Part shown: positions 39,506 to 50,067 of the stretch, piece by piece
How positions within the stretch are numbered: position 1 is the stretch's first letter
How the letters are laid out: the number at the start of each line of letters is the position of its first letter
Assembly: GCF_902686445.1 (NCBI RefSeq)
Contig: NC_062216.1
Coordinates: forward strand, 9,941,084 to 10,005,083
Direction: 5' to 3'
Source of the DNA: Sciurus carolinensis
Taxonomy: Eukaryota > Chordata > Mammalia > Rodentia > Sciuridae
DNA: 64,000 nt
Notes under the pieces: generated by a model
Database searches by the model: none
Seen by the model: only the letters and a program-made list of their open reading frames with translations
Told to the model about the DNA's origin: nothing
Translations under genes and position numbers: made by a program

Positions 39506-39770
39506 GAGACCCAGCAGCATGGCCAGTGTGCTATCTCGCCGCCTTGGAAAGCGGTCCCTCCTGGGAGCCCGCGTGTTGGGACCCAGTGCCTCCGATGGGC
39601 CATCGGGGGCTGGCTCGTCCTTGGAACCACAGGCAGAGCTTCCAGAGGGGGCCGCTCCTCAGCGCTTCCTCACCTCTAAGGGTCCTTCGTGCCAAGAGCC
39701 GCCCAAGGAGGTCCTCAAGGCTCTGGGCACTGCAGGCCTTCAGCAAGTGGTCTTTCAGCCTGGACAGAAG
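39506..39770 (+). CDS. ZNF395: ZNF395 exon 2 (first coding exon)
   Basis: The acceptor after a pyrimidine-rich tract ends at 39505, and the exon opens with 13 nt of 5' UTR before the ATG at 39519. It encodes residues 1-84, beginning [20 protein letters not shown] and ending FQPGQK. The donor GTAGGT at 39771 is in phase 0. The exon is preceded by a 23-kb intron, so the 5' UTR must come from distant exon(s). Confidence 0.96.
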
Positions 39771-42700
39771 GTAGGTTGATCCCAGTGTGACTAGGTAGCC
39801 CATCACAGGCCCTGGCTTGAGCACAGACCTTTTCCTCCATCCCTGGGCTTGGGGCAGAGAGTGTCCCTTATTTGAGACCCCAGGCTCCTCCTTGGCTGCT
39901 GTTTGGAGCTGAAGGTTGCTAGACATTCTGGGCCATTCAGAACCTCAGTCTGAAGTATGGCCTTAGCTCAGTGTCTCTTCATTTGCTTCAGTTTGCAGCT
40001 TTGCAGAAGAAGGGAAAGGATCTCAGGATCATAAAGACAGAGACGATTGAGTCTTGGGATTAGCTTTAGATATTTTAGGGATGAAGAGGTTTATGTACTC
40101 TGAGTTCAATGTGGATTTCCTTTTCCAGCATTCCCTCCCCTGGGGCAGGACCCAACATCACCTGGGCCTACATTTAGATGCCTGGGGTTCTCTGTCATTG
40201 CCTTCTCAAGGGCCCATGGAGACTCTGCCTTCTGTCTCCCCATGAGGCTTGTGCCCCCCAGACCTCTCTTCCCATGAGATAAAGTGACCTGCCAAATCCA
40301 GGCGTCCCTTGAGAGTGGTCAGCCTACCTCTCCCCCTTTCTGGCTTATCCTCAGGGAGACTCAGAATTCTTTGAAGGGAAGAATGCAGGGTATGGGAAAT
40401 TCTGGGCAAGAGGTGGGTGCCAGCAGATAGGACTTCAGAGACAAGCAGGAAGATGGGAACAGATTCCAGGTTCAGAGGAATCCCAGCTGCTGACATGGTC
40501 ACTGTCTTCCAGTCTAGAGAGTGAATAAGGACCTCTTTTGGGGAAGAACTAATCTATGGTATCTAGCCTAGGTACTCAGGTGAGCAGCAGGTACCTGGGA
40601 ACATCTGCTCTTAGTCCAGTTTCAGCTACTGTAACAGAATACCTGAGACTGGGTCGTTTATGTACAGTAGTTTATTTGGCTTGTGATTCTGGAGGGTGGG
40701 AAGTCCAAGATCAAGGTACTGGCATCTGGAGAGGGCCTCTTGTGCTGCGTCATCCCATGGAGGAAGGGGCAGGAGAGGGCAACAAGAGAGATAGTAGAAG
40801 GAGCTGAGTGGACCCACTGGGGTCATATGTCACCCACCCCCATGGTGGGGGCGTTCATTCATCCAGGAGGGCAGTCCTCATGGCCCAGTCGCCTCTTGAT
40901 AAGCCCCTTCCCAACACCGTTGCCCTGGGGATTAAGTTCTCACCACATTCAGACCAAAACACCCGTGAATTAAGAATGAGTGAGTCAGAGCGCGGTCTAT
41001 GGCAAGCCGATCCCGACTCCCGGACTTGGGCTCCCGAGAGCTTTGGGGTGAGCACTGCCGTGTGCTGACCACTGGCCGCTGTTCCCTGCAGGTTTATGTG
41101 TGGCACGGGGGTCAGGAGTGCACGGGCGTGGTGGAGCAGCACAGCTGGGCCGAGGACAAGGTGACGGTCTGGCTGTTGGACCAGAAGTTGCAGATCTGCT
41201 GCAAAGCGGAGGAAGTGTGGCCAGCAGAGCTGCAGTGCGTCATGCCCCCAGTGGCGCTCCCGGAGCTGGGAGCCCAGGCCCTGGCCTACAGACCCGTCTC
41301 CAGGAACATTGATGTCCCAAAGAGGTTCGTGCAGGCGGTGGGGGGCGTGGGCTGGGCTGCCTGGTGATGGGAGGGGTGTGGGGTCCCAGGTGTCTAGTTA
41401 CCAAGGTGGGGACAACAGGGATGCAGAGGATGGACTTTCTTTGGAAAAGACAGAATGGCATCTTGTCCTCCCCATGACTTTATTAGGGGTGACAGCTTCA
41501 CTTTGGCAAAGGTCTTCTCATCCCCTTCACGCTTAAGCCAAACTCAGTTCATAGTTTTTCATGAGCAGGGACGGGAAGAAATGGCTGAGATCAGGAGTCA
41601 GCAGGCTTGTTTGAATGAACAAATAGTAAATCATCAAGGCTTTGTGGGCCAGTCTCTGTCCCTTCAGCTCAACTCCGCCGTGGTAGTATCCCAGCAGCCA
41701 CGGACGGTTAGCGAAGTCAGCAGGCACAGCTGCACTCCGGTGAAGCTCCGTTCATGGTTGCTGAAACTTAATGTCACCCTTATGTGTCATATGTCAAGAA
41801 AGAGTATTTTTCTTTTGATTTCTTAAAAACTACTTAAAAATGTAAAACCAACCATAACTCAAAAAAGATTTAAAAAGAAAATCTACCATTTTATATACAA
41901 GATGTGCAAGCGGTCAAGCCCGGAGCCACCTCTCCTTCCTAGTCTGTGGGTGCTGGTGCCGTTGACAGGAGAGCCAGTGTTTTGAGATCAGAGACACCAG
42001 CAAAGAAATGATTTTTTTTTTATTCTATTGAAATGAAAATTCAAAGAGCATATTAATAAAAATGTTTAACACATGGTGGGACTTGGTTTAGCTGCTTCAA
42101 ACTCAGTTGCATAGTTTAATAGACCCGAATTCTGAAAATTAATTAATTCAGTCATTTGAAATAGACCACCTAGATGTCTCTTTCTGACTAACTTTTCCTA
42201 ATACTTTAGCATGAACTTAGAGCCAGTTCTAATTTTTCTTTCAAACAATATAACTGAATATGAGTTGTTAAATCACATGCAAAATTTTGTGGAACTTTGC
42301 TCTATAAAGCATGGAGATTCACACAAGATTTTTCTTGTGTTTCTGGTCTGTTTACTCATTGGCTGATGTAGGAGATTTCATTGACCTTCAGAAACTAACA
42401 GAATGCCTTGTTTGTTTTGGAGGAGAGGAGGAAGAAATTGATTCGTGTAATTGCTCCCCTCTAGATTTAAGCATGAGACTGGGAAAAGAGGAACTTTTCA
42501 TGCTTTTGGATTCTGGTGGGCATCTTGCACTCCCAACTTTGTCGTATTGTTTTGTCTCTTCTCTCTTTTCCCAAGTAAAATGTTCCATTTGAGGCTGCAG
42601 GGTTAGAAGCCAAGTCAGGGGAGCATGGAGCTGCCTCAGGGTGTCAGTCCAGCTGAAACAGAGGACCCTGTCATACTAGGACTCATAATGTAAACATCAT

Positions 42701-45700
42701 TCCGAATGAGCATTTTTCATGAAGAGGGAGGAGAGACCTTGTTGTCCCTAGAGCGCACACTGGCTGATTGGCTAGGGGCTCTGCAGGGACAGTGCAGAAG
42801 TGTAAGATGATCCCACGAAGATAACCGGAAGTGGCGTCTCATTCCGTGGGCACTGCAGACCAGCTGGCCCAGGAAGTGAACTTTCCCACCTACCCATTTG
42901 AATCTAGGAAGTCGGATGCAGTGGAAATGGACGAGATGATGGCGGCCATGGTATTGACCTCGCTGTCCTGCAGCCCAGTCGTGCAGAGTCCTCCTGGGGC
43001 CGAGGCCAACTTCTCCGGTGAGCAAGCAGGGTCTGCAGGGTCCGGGCATGCAAGGACCAGTCAGTGACTGACACCTGTGCTTTGAGTAGCTGATCACAGT
43101 CAGCTTGACAGCAGGATTTCTGGAGGCCCTTCAGATTGTCTCTTGTGCCACCAAATCAGAAGCTTCCGTCCCTTTTCCTCAGTTTCCTCATCTGGGGAGA
43201 AGCTTCCTGGTGCACTGGGAAGATGATCGAGCTTAGCACTGAGCCACACTGGCCACTTGAGTAAGTTCTTCGCTGGCAGTAAGTGAGTGTGGCACTTTGA
43301 TGGGGTCCTGGACAAGCCAGCAGAGGACTATTTAGTTCACAGAGGTAGAACTAAAGTGGCCTCAAAAAATTCACACTCCATGTGCCTAATTCAGCCTTGC
43401 AAATTAGCGTGGGCCTACAAGTCAAGGACCAGAAATCAATGAGCTGATGTCTCAAGTAAATCTCATTGCTTAATAAAAACCAACGGTAGGACTTCAGATT
43501 TATAAATTAAAACAAAATTCTGGCTGTAACCTCCGAATACTTTCTCAGTGATAGGGAGGGAATAAGGGTTGCTGGGTATCAGTGTTTTGACAAGACTGGT
43601 AAGGAATCTGAAGTTTTCTTGGAAATTTTTTATAGAGCTGGCCTACCTTACTCCCAGGGAAGAACTTTTCCATCTATGTGACCTAACTGAATTGCATGTT
43701 ACTTAAAAGCTTATGGGAATGTGGAGTTAGCTGTAAGCATGTACCAGCAGGAAAGTGACCTTAACACGTGTTCCTCATAAGTAGTCTCCCTAGATAGAAA
43801 GTGAATATCAAGGAGAGACCCACAAATTGTTTTTTTTCCCCACCCAAAGCCTGCTGGAAGATGTCTCTGCACTCTGAGGACACCTAGGGGTGAAGCTTAG
43901 TAGTGCATGTCTGCTCGATTAGCACAAGCAAAACCCAGAGAAGTCAATTTTAAGTTTTTAGGAAGTCCTACAAGTCTGGGGGATCCAGGAGGTTGACTCA
44001 ACAAATCCAGGAAAATGTCCTGAAGGGAAAGAAAATTACCAACTCTAATTTCCATCAGAGACTCACATGCTCCTCCTACCACGCACTGCTCACCGGTGAC
44101 CTGCAATGAGCCTGTTAGCTTCAGTCCCTTTTTGACCAAAAACTTTTCATTTTCTGTTAAGGACTTTTTCCATTACAACATACTTCTGATCTTATAATTG
44201 AAATTAGTGGAAAAATAAGTCTTCCTTGGAAATTATTTGAAGTATTTTGTAAAGTGAGGTACACATAACAACCAAAACAAAAAACAAACAAAAAAAATTA
44301 TCAGTACTATTTGCACAAAAACCACCTGCTCCCCTTGGTCTGTGTATTGTTAGGGTGGTGCTCTGTGTGTTTACACACAGGGGATCATGAGTATTTTTCT
44401 TTTTTGTAATTTTTTTTCCCTTGTAGTTCTAGGGATGAACGCAAGGTCATGTGGATTCTAGTTATGTGCTCTGCCACTAAGCCACATCTCCAGTCCATAA
44501 ATATTTCTTAGACGTTCACTTGTAAACTGTCCCTGCTATGTATTTGCAAAGGAGTACTTTGTTCCCCTTTATCTGGTATCTCTGTCCTAGAAAAAACTTC
44601 TGATCAAAGAGGAGTCACTTATGTTCATCTTATAACGTAGAGATTAATTTTTGATGTTAACTTTTTGCTTTGTTTTATATTTTGCTTCCTTTGTATGCCA
44701 ATCTGCCAAGTTCGGTGTTGAAGTCATTTGAAGCCATTTCCCTGGGACAGAGTATGTTGCTGGCCAAGTCCTGGTCACCTTAGATGTAGTCTGCTCCGCG
44801 CCCACCTCTCCCTGAGAGACAACCTGATCGAAAGGCATTTGTCAGGAATTGGGCGAGACGCCCCTCACTGGGCTTTCCGCGCTCCTCAGCCAGGCCTCGC
44901 GGGGCCGCTGGGATTCATGTGCTTCTTCTGAGCCAGACTGGAGACAGGAGGGCTCCCCTATTTTTAGCATATACAGTGAGAGATGAGTTTCAACTTGGTC
45001 TCTTTCTGTTAATCCTGCACAAAAGGAAGTTGCGGCGTGTGTCTGCGGGTCAGGGATGACCGACGTGGCTGTGGCAGAAAGCGTCCAGCAGGGTACAGCG
45101 GTCTGACCAGTAGGATCGCTGCAGGGAACGGGCCTGCTCCCTAACTTTTGCTGCAGGCCAGAAGGGACCTTCTGTTGTTTTGTTTTTCCTTTGTGCCTGG
45201 GGACAAGCCCCTGAGTGTCCTCTCTCCTCTTCTCTCCGTCCGGTCAGCCTCCCGTGCCGTCTCTGGTGACCCCTGGAAGGAGAGCGGCGACGTGTCAGAC
45301 AGCGGCAGCAGCACCACCAGCGGTCACTGGAGCGGGAGCAGCGGCATCTCCACCCCTTCGCCACCCCATCCCCAGGCCAGCCCCAAGTATTTGGGGGACG
45401 CCTTTGGTTCTCCCCAAACTGACCATGGCTTTGAGACCGATCCTGACCCTTTCCTGTTGGATGAACCGGCTCCACGCAAAAGGAAGGTCTGTGTCTGGCG
45501 AGGGCATGAGCGGGCAGGGAGGGCCAGCTCTGGAGCAGCAGGGACCCCACAGGCCCCAGGCGTCGCCACCCCCTCCCTGTACAGTTTTCCTTTGCCGTAG
45601 CTGCTACTTTGTGGTGTTCCCGGGGCCCCCTCCTCCTCTTAGATACCATTTTTTTCTTTTTAGCTTCCATCCCAGTCCCCACTTTCTTTCCTGTCCTCCT

Positions 45701-48700
45701 GCAAGGGCCATGCAGGAGAGGCTGCAGGTGAACTCAGCCACAGCACTGACCACTGCTGTGGTCCCAGGACCACCCCAAGTGACCCCGATAGCCATTTCTC
45801 TGCTCCCAGAGAAGCCCTTCCCCGGAGCCTTTGCTGGGTCTGCAGGGGATCGCAGCGGCTGAGGGCCCCTGGGTGAGGGTGAGCAAGGGTGAGGGAGAGG
45901 AAGCGCACCAGTTACCCAGACTTCCTTTTCCTTAGAACTCTGTGAAGGTGATGTACAAGTGCCTGTGGCCCAACTGTGGCAAAGTTCTACGCTCGATTGT
46001 GGGCATCAAGCGACACGTCAAAGCCCTCCACCTGGGGTAGGTACGGAGCTCAGGGCCTCTTGCCTAGGGTGCCATTCAGGTGTCCCTGCACCCTGATCCT
46101 TCCCCAGGACCCAGAACCCAGGAGCTTTCAAGGAAATGACTTGCTGGGACCCCTGCAGTACTGACCCTTGACTGTTGTCAGGGTGTTGTCCGTGTTGAGG
46201 AAGGAGGCCCCTCATGTCCTGGTGAATCTCCATGCTGTTTGTGGAACCGAGTCCTGCCTGTCTTGTGGATCTGTCTTCATGCCCCATGTAGGAAGCAACG
46301 TGTTTTAGTTCCGGGTAGAAATGGGGTAATTGGCCTAATCACTGTTGGGACCCTACAGGCAGGACATGGAGTGGTAAATTCTGCACCTGCTTCCCTGCCT
46401 GGGAGTTGAGTCTCCATTAGCACTGAGGTGGCACCAGGGCCTTGTCTCTATGCAGAGCCCGCTGAGCGGCTGCCCTGGCAGGAACTGACTCAGTCTTAGG
46501 GAGGGTGCTGCGGACAGGGCTCAGAGTGGGTGTGCGCACATGGGGCTCTCTGAGGGCCCCACTTTCTGCTGATGTGTGAGCACGTGGTCCCTGGGGACAC
46601 CTGTTGGGAACAGGGTGTCTGGGCATTCTCTCAGGCTCCCGCTCTGACTTGCTGGTGGCCCTAGGCAGTGGCTTCCCTCTCGCACCTTGGCTTCCCCTGG
46701 CTGTGAATGAGGGCCACGCGTCCCTGATGGTGACCTCATCTTTCTACACAGGGACACTGTGGACTCAGACCAGTTCAAGCGGGAGGAGGATTTCTACTAC
46801 ACAGAGGTGCAAATGAAGGAGGAACCTGCTGGCCTCTCTGCCCCTGGGACGCCCACCGCTGAACCCGCTCCCGCCCCCCGAGTGACCAGCTCATCCCTTG
46901 CCACTCTTCCACTGCCTCTGCCCAAAGCCCAGACCTCTGGCCCGGAACACTCTAGTCTGGAGTCTCCCCTGCCCTCAAGTGCTCTCAGCAAGTCAGCTCC
47001 TGGCTCCTTCTGGCACATTCAGGCTGACCACGCATACCAGGTAGGGAGTGGCAGCACTCAGGGGCTCAGCCTTGAATCCAGCGGGTCACTGGTCAGCCAA
47101 ATCACAGGCCCCTGACCTCCTTGATCGAAGACTGAGCCCTTTGACCAAATTGCTGATCTCCTATGAAAAAGGAAAAGAGTCTGACATCACTCTCAGTAAA
47201 AGTGGAATTCTTAGACCTCTCCATCAGTCATTGTCAGGAGTGGTCCCGAGGAACCCAGCTGAATCTCTGGGTGACCAGGCTGTTGGATTTGGACTGGGTG
47301 TTGTCCCATTGCTGGGTTATTTATTTTCTGTGGTACTGGGGATTGAACCCAGGGCCTTGTATATGCTGTGCAAGCACTCTTACCACCGAGTCACATCCGC
47401 AGCCCCACATCTCTGGTTCAAAAGGTGATGCAGTAGTGTCTTTGGTCTTCCCAGGGTAAATCTCTACCTCCTACGGTTGTGGTAATCAAACAAGCCAGCT
47501 TTGAATACCTGCTCTGTGTCAAACCTTGGACTGAGTCAGCCTTTCAGATAGAATCAGACCCAGTCCCCCGCTTGTGGAGTGTGCTGTAGCTGGTGAGAAA
47601 ATGTGTGGAGCTATGGTTAATTATAATAAATGGGCCAGGACTGTTTACTGGAGGCACAAGAAGGCAGTGTGTGTTCGGGAGGGATCACTCTGTTATAGTC
47701 ATGGGAAGGTGACATTTAGGATGGTCTTCCCCACACATAGTAGGTCCATGTGCAGCTTCCTGTGTGCTGGTTTTAAAATCTTTTTATGCCTCCAGCTTGG
47801 TCTTTTTAGACTCTGCACCAGTTTACAAGTTAGTAATTAAAAAGTAGTTCTTCCAGTCAGAAAACCAAAAACTTGAGCTGGTTCTCTTTCTCATTCAATT
47901 AGTAGCCACTTTGCTCTTTCACGTTTGGCCAGTGTCCACCTCTAGCTGACCCTGTGGTGCCTGGACAGTGTGTCTGGTATTTTTACAAGTGTATCTAAAG
48001 TGGACACCCCTGATCAGGTGACTGCTTCCCAGTAGTTGCCTGGTGACGCTGTGTTGTATTTCAGCAGTTCCACCCACACGCAAGGGTTTTAGACTCTTTT
48101 TGGCAACTGCCTGCGGCGTATTCTTGGTATGTGATCTAACCGAGAAGTTAGTGTGCTGCAGGGTTAAGTCATGTACCTGGCACGTAACCCGCTCTGAGAG
48201 GAGGGCTCCAGAGCCAGCTTGGAGTCTCATACCAAGGAGACTCTTCGAAGAGCTGGGTGCTCTGAGGTTGCTCCTGGGAAGACCGATCTGGGGTGCCCCG
48301 GGAGCTCCCAGTCATCTCAAGTAGGCAGAGATGCACCTTCGGCTGTGGAGCATGAAGTTATAGGGACACTGGGCAGACCAGGGACTTTCGGAGCTGGAAC
48401 CACAGTTGACATGTCCTCGTCTCCACAGGCTCTGCCGTCCTTTCAGATCCCCGTCTCTCCCCACATCTACACCAGCATCAGCTGGGCCGCTGCTCCTGCT
48501 GCTGCCTCCCCCCTCTCTCCGGTGAGTGACCTTCAGCACTCTGGGGCACTGTGCAAGGCCAGGGCGCTTGCACACACCCACAGGGCTGCTGGCCATCTCT
48601 TCAGCACACAGTGCGTGGCCAGTGTTGTCACTGGGCCTCTGGGCCCCAAACTTTGTGAAGCGCTCGGTGTGTTGTCCCTCCCTGGCCCAGTACTCCCCAG

Positions 48701-50067
48701 CTGGTCATAGTCCTTCTCAGAAGCTGGGGGAAGGGTGCCTGCCCAGAAAATCACTGGGGAGACTGGGGTCAGTTCCCTGCTTAGCCCGGAGTGTCTGTGG
48801 TGCTCGTTTCAATGCCAAGAGGAGAGGAAGGGAGAGAATGTGGGACAGTCAGAAGATGGCGCTGTGGAGCACTGTGTGGCTGATCAGTAATCTCCAGGCC
48901 TGCCGGGACTAGCTCCTTAGGTTGCTGTGTCTGAGCTAAAATAAACCACACGTTGTTGGCACCACATGCGCTGAGCTCTAGTGTCAAGTATGTGCCACCA
49001 GGAAGTGGCACACTTTGCAAAACCCAGTTGCTAGAAGGGGCCATTGAGGCGGCAGAATGTTCTCATTTGTTCTATGTGTGGTAACTGTCTGAATCCTCTC
49101 TAGGGGCAGCCGCAGAGGTGGCTCCCCTGTGCAAGGCACCTGCTTGATGCTGAGTGTGTCCAGAGGCCTGCCCTCCCACTGTGGCCTCCCCCACCTGGCC
49201 CTGGATGCTGAGAGCCTCTCTCCCCACAGTACCCTTCCAGAGGAGGCCTTGTGCTTGGTGTAGGGCCCAGCTGTGCGCCGGGGGGTTTGGGGAGTGTGCC
49301 ACCTGTCCTGCCGGATGCCTTTGTGCTCACAGTCTGTACTTAAGGCCTCACTCTGACTGCCCAGGTCCGGAGCCGGTCACTCAGCTTCAGTGAGCCTCAG
49401 CCGCCGCCTGCAGCAAAGTCTCACCTGATCGTCACCTCTCCACCCCGGGCCCAGGGCAGTGCCAGGTGAGATGTTCGCTGTTGCCCTCTGCTTTTTTTTG
49501 GTACTGGGGATTGAACCCAAGGGCACTCAACCACTGAGCCACATCTGCAGCCATTTTTTATGTTTTATCTAGAGACAGGGTCTCAATGACTTGCTTAGGG
49601 TCTCACTAAGTTGCTGAGGCTGGTTTTGAACTTGGGATCCTCCTGCCTCAGTCCTGAACAAGTGGGATTACAGGTGTGCGCCACCGCGCCTAGCTGCTTT
49701 TTGGTATTTGTTCCCCATCCCCTGACAGTGTGGACCCTGAGTTCACCCAACGGTAGTTGGTAGGATCAGTCCCCAGAGGGGAGCCTGGGTGGAGGACACG
49801 CTGGAAGGGCTGACTTCTGTCCTCTGAGCCTCTGACCCACTGGGCCTTTGGGAGGCACCCCTTCCAGCCTCTTCCTGTTTGCCCAGCCTCCTGCCTGGTG
49901 CCCTCCGGGTCTCGCCACGAGTGTGTGACTCTGCACTTGTTTACTCTTTTGACAGGAAAGCCCGCGGGGAGGCCAAGAAGTGCCGCAAGGTGTATGGCAT
50001 CGAGCACCGGGACCAGTGGTGCACGGCCTGCCGGTGGAAGAAGGCCTGCCAGCGCTTCCTGGACTGA
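39519..50067 (+). CDS. ZNF395: ZNF395 complete coding region, nine exons, 509 aa
   Basis: The join 39519-39770, 41092-41324, 42908-43017, 45248-45486, 45936-46036, 46752-47040, 48429-48521, 49365-49465, 49956-50067 has GT-AG introns, keeps frame throughout and totals 1530 nt. I recognise the protein as ZNF395 (PBF/HDBP2); the human protein is about 513 aa. Visible parts: a conserved N-terminal block across exons 2-3 (about residues 75-150); a Ser-rich stretch after residue 200; basic PRKRK at 274-278, a likely nuclear localisation signal; one C2H2 finger (C287, C292, H305, H310); a Pro-rich middle; RSRSLS at 441-446; and a C-terminal C-clamp-like motif (C482, C495, C498, C504). The family (with SLC2A4RG and ZNF704) is nuclear and shuttling, reported to bind GC-rich sites in the huntingtin promoter and papillomavirus control regions, and linked to hypoxia and interferon-type responses. 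The start has a strong context (A at -3, G at +4) and sits 13 nt into its exon. Confidence 0.97.
40612..40967 (-). mobile_element. MaLR-like LTR relic in ZNF395 intron 2
   Basis: Antisense LTR: tactgtaacagaatacctga, gattctggagggtgggaagt, ccaagatcaaggtactggca. Solo copy. Confidence 0.6.
41092..41324 (+). CDS. ZNF395: ZNF395 exon 3
   Basis: The acceptor (ttccctgcag) ends at 41091. The exon encodes residues 85 to part of 162, starting [16 protein letters not shown] and ending NIDVPKR. The donor reads AGAG|GTTCGT, a weak match after the GT, but it is the only position that restores the conserved R-K-S-D-A-V-E-M-D join to exon 4. The block from FQPGQKV through EEVWPAEL looks like a small beta-barrel of alternating hydrophobic strands. 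Confidence 0.95.
41325..42907 (+). other. ZNF395: ZNF395 intron 3
   Basis: A 1.6-kb GT-AG intron between exons 3 and 4. Its middle (41800-42600) is AT-rich and diverged, perhaps an old retroelement, but I cannot name a family. No other gene is visible. Confidence 0.8.
42908..43017 (+). CDS. ZNF395: ZNF395 exon 4
   Basis: This 110-nt exon follows a pyrimidine-rich acceptor (gaatctag) and ends at GTGAGC. It encodes residues 162-199, including the family-conserved [20 protein letters not shown]. The acidic and hydrophobic spacing looks like an amphipathic helix, possibly an export or interaction motif; that role is my inference. Confidence 0.95.
43018..45247 (+). other. ZNF395: ZNF395 intron 4
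   Basis: A 2.2-kb intron with one antisense ID element at 44422-44496 and otherwise unrecognised sequence. GC content rises again from about 44750 towards exon 5. Confidence 0.8.
44422..44496 (-). repeat. ID SINE, diverged
   Basis: Antisense: ttctagggatgaacgcaagg ... ctctgccactaagccacatc. Confidence 0.75.
45248..45486 (+). CDS. ZNF395: ZNF395 exon 5
   Basis: The exon encodes residues 199-278: a Ser/Thr/Gly-rich stretch ([16 protein letters not shown]), a proline-rich segment, an acidic segment ([17 protein letters not shown]), and basic PRKRK at its very end, the likely nuclear localisation signal. The acceptor is ccggtcag and the donor GTCTGT; the exon leaves phase 0. The 210-codon frame on the opposite strand here is a shadow. 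Confidence 0.95.
45936..46036 (+). CDS. ZNF395: ZNF395 exon 6, the C2H2 zinc finger
   Basis: This 101-nt exon (acceptor ttttccttag, donor GTAGGT) carries nearly the whole single zinc finger at residues 285-310, with Zn ligands C287, C292, H305 and H310 (C-x4-C-x12-H-x4-H). The segment [19 protein letters not shown] is characteristic of the ZNF395/SLC2A4RG/ZNF704 family. Confidence 0.96.
46752..47040 (+). CDS. ZNF395: ZNF395 exon 7
   Basis: The exon encodes residues 312-408. It opens with the conserved [20 protein letters not shown], passes through a fast-evolving Pro/Ala/Thr/Ser-rich linker (about 335-390) and ends with the conserved [16 protein letters not shown]. As I remember it, the human protein has an alanine run in the linker; here it is absent, which would explain part of the small length difference. 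Confidence 0.95.
47041..48428 (+). other. ZNF395: ZNF395 intron 7
   Basis: A 1.4-kb GT-AG intron containing an antisense ID element at 47330-47406. The remainder has no feature I recognise. Confidence 0.8.
47330..47406 (-). repeat. ID SINE
   Basis: Antisense: tactggggattgaacccagg ... ccaccgagtcacatccgcag. Confidence 0.9.
48429..48521 (+). CDS. ZNF395: ZNF395 exon 8
   Basis: This 93-nt exon is phase 0 at both ends and encodes residues 409-439 (starting [20 protein letters not shown], then an Ala-rich run). The acceptor is cgtctccacag and the donor GTGAGT. Because it is an in-frame cassette, skipping it would remove 31 residues without a frameshift. Confidence 0.95.
49365..49465 (+). CDS. ZNF395: ZNF395 exon 9
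   Basis: The exon encodes residues 440-473. It starts with [12 protein letters not shown], a basophilic-kinase and 14-3-3-type motif (S444 and S446 candidates), and continues with [13 protein letters not shown]. The acceptor is tgactgcccag and the donor GTGAGA. Confidence 0.95.
49490..49696 (-). repeat. B1-dID SINE in ZNF395 intron 9
   Basis: Antisense ID plus antisense B1, ending gtgcgccaccgcgcctagc. It makes up over 40 percent of this 490-bp intron and ends about 260 bp before exon 10. Confidence 0.92.
49956..50067 (+). CDS. ZNF395: ZNF395 exon 10 coding part, C-clamp-like motif and stop
   Basis: The acceptor ctcttttgacag precedes residues 473-509, ending in TGA at 50065-50067. The basic lead-in (RKARGEAKK) is followed by four cysteines, C482, C495, C498 and C504, within [19 protein letters not shown] and KKAC. 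This is the C-clamp-like DNA-binding tail of the family, and the most conserved part of the protein. Confidence 0.97.

Noticed and set aside
45050..45682. 210-codon frame on the - strand
   Set aside because: It is the antisense of ZNF395 exon 5 and its flanks; the + strand frame has conserved splice sites and protein match.
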